Made by a program: the position numbers and the translations under genes
From: an uncultured Bacteroidia bacterium
GTDB taxonomy: Bacteria; Bacteroidota; Bacteroidia; Bacteroidales; UBA932
NCBI GenBank assembly: GCA_902785065.1
Contig: CACZXH010000006.1
Coordinates: 70,939-134,938 of the forward strand
Direction of reading: 5' to 3'
DNA length: 64,000 bases
Notes under the pieces: generated by a model
What the model was told of the DNA's origin: nothing
Seen by the model: the letters and a program-made list of their open reading frames with translations, nothing else
The model's database searches: none
Part shown: in pieces, positions 35,101-42,657 of the stretch
Numbering within the stretch: the first letter of the stretch is position 1
Layout of the letters: every line of letters starts with the position of its first letter

Positions 35101-35796
35101 GTGGCCAGACGAGTATCCGTTTTTTTCTTCCTCCTGCTTGCAGGGGCGTTCTTCCTGGTGTCCTGCAAGAAGACGCCGACGGTGGATCTTCCTCCGCCGG
35201 AGCCTCCGCTTGTCCTCGACACCCGGCACAAGGGACCGGTCGCCGTCTTCATTGGCGACAGCATCACCTGGCAGTGGGAGCGGCAGGGCGTAGGCCATCC
35301 CGCGTTTTTCTCGTCCAACAACTATGTGAACAAGGGAATCAGCGGCAACAAGACGAGTGACATGCTGGCCCGCTTCAAGGCGGACGTCGTGGACTTGGAC
35401 CCGCACTGTGTCGTCATCGAGGGCGGGACCAACGATATTGCCGCTACGACGCTTGCGTCCATCCTTGAGCGGCTGAAGTCGATGGCCAAGATGGCCCAGG
35501 ACGCGGGCATTCCGGTCATCATCGGGTCCGTTCCGCCTTCCAACAGTTTCCCCAAAGTCCCCGGGTTCCGCCCGCAGGACTCGATTCCCGTTCTCAATGG
35601 GATGATCAAAACCTGGGCTGACCAGGCGGGCATCCCGTATGCCGACTATTACTCCGTACTGGTTGACGATGAACAAGGCTTGAAGAAGGAGTATCAAAAG
35701 GATTCCATCCATCCCAACGCCGCCGGGTACACGGAAATGGAAAAAGTGATTACGCCGATCCTGAAGAAAGTCCTGGAAGAAAACGCCAAGAAATGA
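35101..35796 (+). CDS. SGNH/GDSL-family esterase, lipoprotein
   Basis: A GTG start three bases after the previous stop gives 231 residues with a lipobox (FFLVSC, Cys22). SGNH blocks are visible: block I FIGDSITWQW, block II Gly in NKGISGNKT, block III GGTNDIA and block V DSIHPN with the Asp-His pair. Such enzymes remove acetyl or other acyl groups from glycans. It lies between the two phosphate-acting genes and overlaps the next gene by 4 bp. A secreted paralogue is at 54300-54962. Confidence 0.9.
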   Translation: MARRVSVFFFLLLAGAFFLVSCKKTPTVDLPPPEPPLVLDTRHKGPVAVFIGDSITWQWERQGVGHPAFFSSNNYVNKGISGNKTSDMLARFKADVVDLDPHCVVIEGGTNDIAATTLASILERLKSMAKMAQDAGIPVIIGSVPPSNSFPKVPGFRPQDSIPVLNGMIKTWADQAGIPYADYYSVLVDDEQGLKKEYQKDSIHPNAAGYTEMEKVITPILKKVLEENAKK

Positions 35797-37085
35797 ATAG
35801 ACGGTTGTCATTCTTTGCGGCGGTGTTTCTGCTGCTTGCCGCCTGCAGCCCCCGGCTTACACCCGGGAGCGCGGCCCCGGAAAGCGCTTTCCAGCCGCGC
35901 CCGGCCGGCTTCGCCGACCGCTACGCGCGGGAGGAAATGGTCATCCTGAGCCGGCACAATATCCGCTCGCCCATCAGCGGACCTGGGTCCGTGCTCTCGC
36001 GGATCACGCCGCACGCATGGTTTGACTGGAGTTCCGCTCCCGGTGAACTGTCGCTCCGGGGCGGCGCGCTGGAAATGGAGATGGGCCAGTTCTTCCGGGA
36101 GTGGCTCGTGGGCGAAGGCTTCTTCGCCAAGAACGGCGTCCCGGAGGCGGGGAGCGTCCGCTTCTATGCCAATTCCATCCAGCGCACCCGCGCCACGGCC
36201 CGTGCTTTCGCTGCCGGGATGTTCCCGATGGCCGATATCGACGTGGAGCAGCACACTCCGCTGGGAACCATGGACCCGGTTTTCAACCCGCAGATCACCC
36301 GCCTTTCCGAGGGCTTCCTCGCGAAGGCCTATGCGGAAATCGAGGCCATGGGCGGGCCGGACGCGCCGCTGAAGGCGAAGTACATGCTTCTCGAGAAGGT
36401 CCTGGACATCAAATCCAGCCCGGCGGCCAGCCACGACACGACGGCCTTCGGGGCCTTTCCCTCGGCCGTCCGCTTCGAACTGAACAAGGAGCCCATCATG
36501 ACCGGCGGCCTGAAGATGGCCTGCTCCGCCTCGGACGCCCTGACGCTCCAGTATTACGAGGAATCGGACGCGGTGAAAGCTGGATTCGGTCACAAGCTGT
36601 CCGAGCAGGAGTGGGCCGAGGTCTCCTCCGTGAAAGACTGGTACCAGGACGTGCTGTTCGCGGCGCCCAGTGTGGCTGCGAACGTGGCGCATCCGATGCT
36701 GCAGGAACTCCTTGCTGAATTGCGTACGCCCGGACGTAGATTTGCCTTCCTTTGCGGGCACGACTCCAACATCGGCAGCGTCCTGGCTGCCCTTGGCGCC
36801 GAGCCGTACAACGCCCCTGCGGCCATCGAGACGAAGACACCCATCGGTGGGAAGATCCTCTTCGAGAAGTTCCGCGGTCGGGACGGGAAACTGTATGCCG
36901 ATATCTGGCTGGTCTATGCCTCCGCCGACCAGCTCCGGGCGGTGACCCTTCTCACTCCGGTGAATCCTCCGATGGCGCTCCAACTGCATTTGAAAGGCCT
37001 GGCGCCCAATGCCGACGGCCTGTACCTGCTGGAAGACCTCGAACGTCGCTTCGTCGAGGCCATCGACCTGTATGAAACCTTTTAA
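35793..37085 (+). CDS. Histidine acid phosphatase, glucose-1-phosphatase (Agp)-like, lipoprotein
   Basis: This 430-residue lipoprotein (LLLAAC) has the histidine phosphatase motif as RHNIRSP (Arg54-Pro60), with Asn in place of the Gly of RHGxRxP, and a proton-donor motif GHDSN (His323, Asp324). Both variants match E. coli Agp (RHNLRAP, GHDSN), a periplasmic glucose-1-phosphatase, rather than the AppA phytase. It would release phosphate from a hexose-1-phosphate or a phosphorylated glycan end after diester cleavage. Actual substrate unproven. Confidence 0.9.
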   Translation: MNRRLSFFAAVFLLLAACSPRLTPGSAAPESAFQPRPAGFADRYAREEMVILSRHNIRSPISGPGSVLSRITPHAWFDWSSAPGELSLRGGALEMEMGQFFREWLVGEGFFAKNGVPEAGSVRFYANSIQRTRATARAFAAGMFPMADIDVEQHTPLGTMDPVFNPQITRLSEGFLAKAYAEIEAMGGPDAPLKAKYMLLEKVLDIKSSPAASHDTTAFGAFPSAVRFELNKEPIMTGGLKMACSASDALTLQYYEESDAVKAGFGHKLSEQEWAEVSSVKDWYQDVLFAAPSVAANVAHPMLQELLAELRTPGRRFAFLCGHDSNIGSVLAALGAEPYNAPAAIETKTPIGGKILFEKFRGRDGKLYADIWLVYASADQLRAVTLLTPVNPPMALQLHLKGLAPNADGLYLLEDLERRFVEAIDLYETF

Positions 37086-37097
37086 CCGAACTGAAAG

Positions 37098-39209
37098 ATG
37101 AAAAGATACCTGATTACGGCTCTTTCGCTCCTCCTGTGCGTGACCGCCGGCGCCCAGCGCCTCGGCGTCCGGGAGGAAGTCCGCGCGGACTGGAACAAGT
37201 CCTCCGGACTGGACTGCCTGCTGGACCTGTCGCCCAAGGCGCTGACCCCCGTTCCGAAGGGGTATGAGGCCGTGTATATCAGCCACTATGGACGCCACGG
37301 CTCCCGGTATGCCTATACCGGAGACGCCTATTCCATTATCCTGAACATGCTCGCCGAAGGCCGGCGCGAGGGCAACCTCACCGCCCGCGGCGAGAGCCTG
37401 CTCAACGACCTGGAGCCTTTCTGGGAGTATGTGCAGTACCGGGTGGGCGACCTTACCGAGATCGGCTGGAACCAGCATCAGGAGATCGCCCGGACGATGG
37501 TAAAGAACTATCCGACCGTGTTCGGGAAGGGGAGTTCCGTCGATGCCTGCTCGTCGCCGTCGGTCCGTTCCATCATGAGCATGTCCTCTTGCTGTGCGGC
37601 TCTTTCCCGCCTGGCGCCGGAGACTTCCGTCTATGAGCACCAGGGCATCACGGATGTGCAGGCGACACGGCCCAACCAGGGCTCGAACCCGTTCAAGTAC
37701 CAGGGGCCCGAGGAGGTCTTCCCGTATGCGGAGAGTTCCGAGCGCTTCTTCCTCCGTCATTTCCCGAACTACAAGGATGTCCTGGCCCGCTTCTTCAAGA
37801 ATCCGGACAAGGCCCTGGGACAGCGGAATCCTTACAACGTGTTCTTCCACCTGTACATGTTCGTGGCCGGCATGAACAGCCTGCCGCAGGATGTGCGCAT
37901 CGACGTGAAGGACTTTTTTACGGTGGAGGAGTTCGCCACCCTCTGGGAGACGGATAATTACGAGCGTTTCCGCGAGTACCACGCCTACCGGACCCCGTGC
38001 TCGTCCATCGTGGACGATATGGTGGAGAAGGCGAGCCAGCGGCTGGCCGCCGGCAGCCGCGGCGCCGACCTGCGCTACGGCCACGACCACGTGGTAATGG
38101 CGCTCGAACTGATCATGGACCTGGACGGCTTCGACCGGGCCCCGGCCCATCAGGACGACCTGGTGTACTGGTTCCAGACCTTCCGCTCCCCGATGGCCGC
38201 CAACATCCAGTTCATCTTCTTCAACCCCAGGAAGGGTAAATCCGGAGACACGCTCGTGAAGGTCCTCCTCAATGGGGAAGAAGCCCATTTGGGCGACCTG
38301 GAAGGCTTCCCGTACTACCGCTGGGACGATGTGAAGGCCTATCTGAAAGCGCGCACGGACCAGTTCGTGTTCCGCTCTGAGGATAAAGGATGGACGGTCA
38401 AGGAAGTGGCCCCCGGTCTGACCTACCGCCGGTTCGAAGGAAACGTGGACGGTGCCGCGCAGCGGATCTTCATCGCCGACTGGGACATGTCAGCGCCGGG
38501 CTACGCACTCAAGTTCACCTCTTCGGTGCCGGATGTGCGCACCTCCGACGTGTTCAAGGCCCATGACGGAGCCGTGGTGGCGATGAACGCCTGCTATGAA
38601 TCGACTTCCATCGTCCTGAAGGTGGACGGGGAGTATGTGACCTGCATGCCCAACAACACGATCATGTCCACCGGCGTCCCCAACTGGAAGAACGAGGGGG
38701 CCGTCTATACCGACGGCGGAAGCAAGGTTTGGATCTCATCGGACGGAAAAGGGAAGACGGTCGACCAGCAGCGCACCTTCTATTCCAACAGCACGGCGCC
38801 CAACATTTTCTCCAGCGCGCCGATGCTCATCGACGACTACGACCCCGTGGGCGAGAGTTTTGCGGGCTTCCAGACGGACGTGAGCAAATACGAGTATGAG
38901 GATCTCCACCGCCACCAGGGCGTCCGCCATCCCCGGACCGCCGTGGCCGTGACCGGAGACAACCATTTCCTGATGGTGGTCGTGGACGGCCGCCGGGCGG
39001 GGGTGAGCGAAGGAATGTCTGCCCGGGAACTCACCCGTTTCCTGCGGAAGAATTTCAATCCCCGCTATGCCCTGAACATGGACGGCGGCGGTTCCTCCAC
39101 CCTTGTCATCGCCGGTGAGGGGGACCCGAAAACCCATGTCGTGAATCGGCCTACCGACGCGAAAGGTGAGCGCACGGTGGCCTCCCATTTCGTTCTTGTC
39201 CATGAATAA
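37098..39209 (+). CDS. Fusion of histidine acid phosphatase and phosphodiester glycosidase (NAGPA), secreted
   Basis: This 703-residue protein has a signal peptide (LLLCVTAGAQ). The N-terminal half (about 55-390) is a MINPP/phytase-like histidine phosphatase with YGRHGSR (Arg66, His67, Gly68) and a proton-donor GHDH (His329, Asp330). The C-terminal half (about 395-703) is a NAGPA domain with AVVAMNACYES, STGVPNWKNEG, HPRTAVAVTGDN and ALNMDGGGSS, clearly related to the 34027-35097 protein. Joining a diester glycosidase to a monoester phosphatase suggests sequential removal of a cap sugar and its phosphate. The domain boundary has no low-complexity linker. It overlaps the next gene by 8 bp. I know of no characterised enzyme with this architecture, but could not search. 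Confidence 0.88.
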   Translation: MKRYLITALSLLLCVTAGAQRLGVREEVRADWNKSSGLDCLLDLSPKALTPVPKGYEAVYISHYGRHGSRYAYTGDAYSIILNMLAEGRREGNLTARGESLLNDLEPFWEYVQYRVGDLTEIGWNQHQEIARTMVKNYPTVFGKGSSVDACSSPSVRSIMSMSSCCAALSRLAPETSVYEHQGITDVQATRPNQGSNPFKYQGPEEVFPYAESSERFFLRHFPNYKDVLARFFKNPDKALGQRNPYNVFFHLYMFVAGMNSLPQDVRIDVKDFFTVEEFATLWETDNYERFREYHAYRTPCSSIVDDMVEKASQRLAAGSRGADLRYGHDHVVMALELIMDLDGFDRAPAHQDDLVYWFQTFRSPMAANIQFIFFNPRKGKSGDTLVKVLLNGEEAHLGDLEGFPYYRWDDVKAYLKARTDQFVFRSEDKGWTVKEVAPGLTYRRFEGNVDGAAQRIFIADWDMSAPGYALKFTSSVPDVRTSDVFKAHDGAVVAMNACYESTSIVLKVDGEYVTCMPNNTIMSTGVPNWKNEGAVYTDGGSKVWISSDGKGKTVDQQRTFYSNSTAPNIFSSAPMLIDDYDPVGESFAGFQTDVSKYEYEDLHRHQGVRHPRTAVAVTGDNHFLMVVVDGRRAGVSEGMSARELTRFLRKNFNPRYALNMDGGGSSTLVIAGEGDPKTHVVNRPTDAKGERTVASHFVLVHE

Positions 39210-39969
39210 GTTATACACTTTTTTCCTCCTCCCGTTGCTCCTCCTTTCCTGCGGAAAGTCGAAGGAACCCGTGACCATGACGCTCCTTTCCTACAACGTG
39301 GGCGTCTTCTCCAAGTACGAGGACGACACCACGCCCCAGGTGGCCGAACTTATACGGACAGCCGGGGCTTCCCTGGTGGCGCTCAACGAACTCGACAGCT
39401 GCAACCGGCGTCATGCGGCGTACCAGTTAAAGGAACTTGCCACGCAGTTGGGCGACTGGCCCTTCCAGTTCGCATCGGCTTTCCCCTATGCGGGCGGCGC
39501 CTATGGCAACGGGGTTGTTTCCCGCGAAAAGGTTCTTTCCCGGTACAAGGTCCATCTCCCCAAGTCCGACGGCTCCGAACCGCGGAGCATTGCGGTCGTG
39601 GAGACGGACCGGTGCGTCTTCGCCTCGGTGCATCTGGACTATGTCGGGGAAAACTCGCAGCGGGATCAGGTAGGGGCGCTGAACGACTGGTTCAAAGCGG
39701 TGTACGCCGACGCCAAGAAGCCCGTCTTCCTGTGCGGCGACTTCAACGCCGATCCGGACAGCGAAGCGATTCAGTTGATGCGTCAGGGCTGGACCCAGCT
39801 TTCAGGGACGGATAACACTTACTCGACCCAGAACCCGCGCAAGTGCATCGACTACGTCTTCGCCTACAAGGCCGCGGCTCCGGTGGAAGTGCTCTCCTCG
39901 GAAGTCCTCACAGCCGGCACGGAATCCTTCTCCGACCATTTCCCGGTGAAGGTGGTGGTGAAGTTCTAG
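39202..39969 (+). CDS. Endonuclease/exonuclease/phosphatase (EEP)-fold enzyme, lipoprotein
   Basis: The ATG at 39202 begins a lipoprotein signal (LLLLSC, Cys17) and gives 255 residues. EEP-fold metal-site motifs are present: SYNVGVF, the Glu in LNELDSC, GDFNADPDS and SDHFPV. The fold serves nucleases, sphingomyelinases and inositol-phosphate phosphatases. A surface-anchored member in a locus full of phosphate-acting enzymes is more likely a phosphodiesterase or phosphatase than a DNA nuclease, but that is inference. It is the last gene of the operon. Confidence 0.88.
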   Translation: MNKLYTFFLLPLLLLSCGKSKEPVTMTLLSYNVGVFSKYEDDTTPQVAELIRTAGASLVALNELDSCNRRHAAYQLKELATQLGDWPFQFASAFPYAGGAYGNGVVSREKVLSRYKVHLPKSDGSEPRSIAVVETDRCVFASVHLDYVGENSQRDQVGALNDWFKAVYADAKKPVFLCGDFNADPDSEAIQLMRQGWTQLSGTDNTYSTQNPRKCIDYVFAYKAAAPVEVLSSEVLTAGTESFSDHFPVKVVVKF

Positions 39970-39976
39970 CTGTTTC

Positions 39977-40006
39977 AAAAAAGGGAACCGTCCGAAGACA
40001 GTTCCC
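39977..40006 (-). terminator. Rho-independent terminator of the candidate 170-nt RNA
   Basis: Arms GGGAAC (39983-39988) and GTTCCC (40001-40006), with a further GTC/GAC pairing inside, and six T on the minus strand. On the plus strand no T tract follows, so it does not serve the PUL operon. Confidence 0.65.
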
Positions 40007-40147
40007 CCCAGCCGAAGGTCGAAACAGAATCACCTTTGGGAAGTCTCCGCCCGGACTACTTAGCGTCCCTCAACGGACTTTGCCACGACGCACACGGGTG
40101 TACGACTTTATTTTGACAAAGAAAGGAGCCTTGAACCGATAGTACAA
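39977..40147 (-). ncRNA. Candidate small RNA of about 170 nt with own promoter and terminator
   Basis: No gene covers 39970-40396. On the minus strand a -33 TTTG (40183-40186) and a -7-like TATCTGCG (40153-40160) precede a GC-rich stretch that starts with a GAGCUUG/CAAGGCUC hairpin and contains further short stems. It ends at a hairpin (GGGAAC/GTTCCC) followed by six T. The layout of Bacteroidetes promoter, structured RNA and terminator is that described for the Bacteroidales-1 motif and for 6S RNA, but I cannot confirm either family by eye. Confidence 0.45.
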
Positions 40148-40152
40148 GCTCA

Positions 40153-40186
40153 CGCAGATACGAAAAACCTTTCTTTTCATTACAAA
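40153..40186 (-). promoter_or_regulatory. Putative promoter of the candidate 170-nt RNA
   Basis: A -33 TTTG and TATCTGCG (two mismatches from TAnnTTTG) are separated by 22 bp. The AT-rich stretch between them resembles other promoters in the window. Confidence 0.45.
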
Positions 40187-40261
40187 TAGATTTAGAGTCC
40201 TCGTGAAAGGTTTTCGGGCGGCGCACAGAGTACCCCTAAGGCTGTTTTTCTATTTCTTGGA

Positions 40262-40331
40262 ATTGAAAAGGCATTTCAGTGAGGGCTGAAATGCCTTTGT
40301 AGTAAGGGCTCAACATCCATTTGTAATGTTG
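40262..40331 (-). ncRNA. Candidate two-hairpin small RNA of about 70 nt
   Basis: A perfect -7 box TACCTTTG (40335-40342, minus) is followed by a small hairpin CAACAT/ATGTTG (40311-40331), about 10 unpaired bases, and a 13-bp perfect terminator stem (40267-40298) ending in TTTT. No reading frame of note fits. The alternative is that the promoter is spurious and the stem only terminates the convergent PUL transcript. Confidence 0.35.
40267..40298. terminator. Terminator hairpin with 13-bp perfect stem
   Basis: Arms AAAGGCATTTCAG (40267-40279) and CTGAAATGCCTTT (40286-40298) surround a 6-base loop. TTTTCAATT follows on the minus strand and TTTG on the plus strand, so it may work both ways and could end the PUL operon. 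Confidence 0.6.
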
Positions 40332-40334
40332 TTA

Positions 40335-40342
40335 CAAAGGTA
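40335..40342 (-). promoter_or_regulatory. -7 box TACCTTTG facing the candidate 70-nt RNA
   Basis: A perfect TAnnTTTG match on the minus strand with no minus-strand coding sequence downstream, which is the main reason to suspect a small RNA. Confidence 0.45.
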
Positions 40343-40384
40343 CGAAGTTTTTCCTTTGATGCAAGTGGAATCACATAAATTGCG

Positions 40385-40392
40385 TATTTTTG
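40385..40392 (+). promoter_or_regulatory. -7 box TATTTTTG for the polyprenyl synthetase gene
   Basis: A perfect match ending only 4 bp before the ATG at 40397, which would put transcription start at or very near the start codon (leaderless mRNA). Confidence 0.6.
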
Positions 40393-40396
40393 TATC

Positions 40397-41356
40397 ATGA
40401 TTGCGCAAGAAACCATCGACGAGGCCGTACGGCGGCTGTTCTCCACGATTGAATTCACCCAGGAGCCGGAAGGGCTGTACGACCCGCTCCGGTATATGGT
40501 CGCCATCGGCGGGAAGCGGCTGCGGCCGAAACTGTGCCTGACCGTGTACAGCCTGTTCAACGATTCATTCGGCCCGGAGATCCTGGGACCTGCCGCGGGC
40601 CTGGAGGTATTCCATACCTTCACCCTCATTCACGACGACATCATGGACCGTTCCCCGCTGCGGCGCGGGAAGGAGACCGTGTGGAAGAAGTGGTCGGCCG
40701 ATACCGCGATCCTGTCCGGCGACGTGATGTGCATCGACGCGTACAAGCGCATCGCGCAGGCGCCGGAAAACACTCTGGGCGACGTTCTAGAGCTGTTTTC
40801 CACCACCGCAGCACAGGTGTGCGACGGACAGCAGTATGACATGGACTTCGAACACGTGAAGGCCGTGACCATGCGCGAGTACCTGAAGATGATCGGCCTC
40901 AAGACTGCCGTCCTCATCGCCTGCTCGGCGAAAATGGGCGCGCTCATCGCCCACGCCCCGTCGGAGATCGCCGATGGCCTGTACAACTACGGTTACAACC
41001 TGGGCCTCGCGTTCCAGGTGGCCGACGACTACCTCGACGCCTACGGCGACGAGAAGGTGTTCGGCAAGCCCATCGGCGGCGACATCGTGAACGGGAAGAA
41101 GTCCTGGCTCACGGTCCGTGCGATGGAAAAGGGTGCGAAGGGCATCGCCGAGGCCCTCGAGGCGGACCTGTCGCCCGCAGAGAAGATCGCCACCGTGATG
41201 GACCTCTATGATTCGGTCCATGTGGCCGAGGACGCCCGCGAAACCGTCGCCCGCTTCCACGAAAAGGCGCTCTCTGCCGCGGAGAAGGTGACCGGCATTG
41301 CCGGCTACACCGTCCTCAAGCGCTTTGCCGACGACCTGGTGGACCGCGTGAAATGA
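40397..41356 (+). CDS. Polyprenyl (farnesyl/geranylgeranyl-type) diphosphate synthase
   Basis: This 319-residue trans-prenyltransferase has a first aspartate-rich motif DDIMD (Asp80-Asp84), RRGKETVWKKW, a GGKRLRPK substrate-binding segment near 38, and a second motif ADDYLD (210-214). It condenses isopentenyl diphosphate with an allylic diphosphate to make quinone or lipid-carrier precursors in the cytoplasm. The residues before DDIMD (VFHTFTLIH) govern chain length, but the product cannot be assigned safely. Its stop overlaps the U32 gene start by 4 bp. Confidence 0.93.
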   Translation: MIAQETIDEAVRRLFSTIEFTQEPEGLYDPLRYMVAIGGKRLRPKLCLTVYSLFNDSFGPEILGPAAGLEVFHTFTLIHDDIMDRSPLRRGKETVWKKWSADTAILSGDVMCIDAYKRIAQAPENTLGDVLELFSTTAAQVCDGQQYDMDFEHVKAVTMREYLKMIGLKTAVLIACSAKMGALIAHAPSEIADGLYNYGYNLGLAFQVADDYLDAYGDEKVFGKPIGGDIVNGKKSWLTVRAMEKGAKGIAEALEADLSPAEKIATVMDLYDSVHVAEDARETVARFHEKALSAAEKVTGIAGYTVLKRFADDLVDRVK

Positions 41357-42651
41357 GGCCGGAGGAACTGGAAATCATGGCCCCGGCGGGGAGCTTCGAA
41401 AGCCTCGCCGCCGCCGTGGAAGGAGGTGCCGATTCGGTCTATTTCGGCATCGGCCACCTGAACATGCGCTCCCACTCTGCCAACAACTTCCAGGCGGAGG
41501 ACCTCCCGGAGGTGATGCGCATCTGCCGCGCCTATGGGCTCAAAGCCTATCTGACCCTGAATATCACCCTGTACGGCGAAGAGCTCGACGAAGCCCGCCG
41601 CGTGCTGGACTTGGCGAAGGAAACCGGCGTGAACGCCGTCATCGCCTCCGACATGGCCTGCATCCTGTATGCCCGCGAGATCGGCCTGGAGGTCCATATT
41701 TCCACCCAACTCAGCATCTCCAACGTGGAGGCGCTCCGTTTCTACGCGCAGTTCGCCGACGTCGTCGTCCTCGCGCGGGAGCTCCGGCTGGAGCAGGTCA
41801 AGGAAATCTACGAAACGATTGTGCGCGAGCACATCACTGGCCCGTCGGGCAATCTCGTCCGCATCGAGATGTTCGCCCACGGAGCCTTCTGCATGGCCGT
41901 TTCCGGCAAATGCTACCTGTCCCTCGCCGCCTACGGCGAGAGCGCGAACCGCGGCGCCTGCATGCAGGTGTGCCGCCGCGGCTACCACGTCACCGACGAG
42001 GAAACCGGCTTCGACCTGGTGGTGGACAACAAGTACATCATGTCCCCGAAGGACCTGTGCACGATCGAGTTCATGGACAAGATCATCGACGCGGGCGTGA
42101 AAGTCTTCAAGATCGAGGGCCGTGCCCGCGCCGCCGACTATGTGAAGCGCGTCTCCTCCTGCTACCGCAGGGCCGCGGACGCCGTCTGCGACGGCACCTA
42201 TACGCCCGAACTCGCGGCCAGCCTGAAGGCGGAGCTCGCCGGCGTGTTCAACCGCGGCTTCTGGGACGGCTATTACCAGGGCGCCCGCCTGGGCGAATGG
42301 AGTGCCGTCTACGGCAGCCAGGCCACCCGGCGCCGGGAGTACATCGGCAAGGTTACCAACTGGTTCAACCGCATCGACGTAGCCGAGATCCGCGTCGAGA
42401 CCGGCACCCTGCACGTCGGCGACGAAATCGCTTTCATCGGCAAGACCACCGGCTGCGTGGAGATCAAGGTCGATGACATGCGCGTGGACCTCAAACCCGT
42501 TTCCGAAGCCCCCAAGGGTGTATTCTGCTCCGTCGCCGTCCCCGTGGCGGACCAGCCCGTGGACCACATCAACGACCACCCCGCGAAAGAGGCGGACGAA
42601 CGCATCCACCCCCGTCGCGGGGACAAGGTGTTCAAGTGGGTCGAGGACTAG
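41353..42651 (+). CDS. Peptidase U32-family protein, TrhP/YegQ-like tRNA hydroxylation factor
   Basis: This 432-residue protein starts ELEIMAPAGSFESLAAAVEGGADSVYFG (shown in part), the N-terminal TIM-barrel signature of the U32 family. Four clustered cysteines (CMAVSGKC and GACMQVC) suit the Fe-S site of this group. Length and the C-terminal domain fit E. coli TrhP (YegQ), which helps form 5-hydroxyuridine at tRNA wobble positions from prephenate, better than the longer RlhA. It is translationally coupled to the polyprenyl synthase gene. Confidence 0.88.
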   Translation: MRPEELEIMAPAGSFESLAAAVEGGADSVYFGIGHLNMRSHSANNFQAEDLPEVMRICRAYGLKAYLTLNITLYGEELDEARRVLDLAKETGVNAVIASDMACILYAREIGLEVHISTQLSISNVEALRFYAQFADVVVLARELRLEQVKEIYETIVREHITGPSGNLVRIEMFAHGAFCMAVSGKCYLSLAAYGESANRGACMQVCRRGYHVTDEETGFDLVVDNKYIMSPKDLCTIEFMDKIIDAGVKVFKIEGRARAADYVKRVSSCYRRAADAVCDGTYTPELAASLKAELAGVFNRGFWDGYYQGARLGEWSAVYGSQATRRREYIGKVTNWFNRIDVAEIRVETGTLHVGDEIAFIGKTTGCVEIKVDDMRVDLKPVSEAPKGVFCSVAVPVADQPVDHINDHPAKEADERIHPRRGDKVFKWVED

Positions 42652-42657
42652 AATTCC

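Noticed and set aside
35793-39209. Simple phytate-utilisation locus
   Set aside because: Phytate needs no phosphodiester glycosidases or GLUG surface proteins, and one phosphatase has the Agp-type RHN motif; phytate is kept only as an alternative substrate to test.
39977-40147. Firm naming of the RNA as 6S, RNase P, SRP or tmRNA
   Set aside because: None of the invariant sequence elements of these RNAs that I can recall was found; only promoter, stems and terminator support it, so it is left unnamed.
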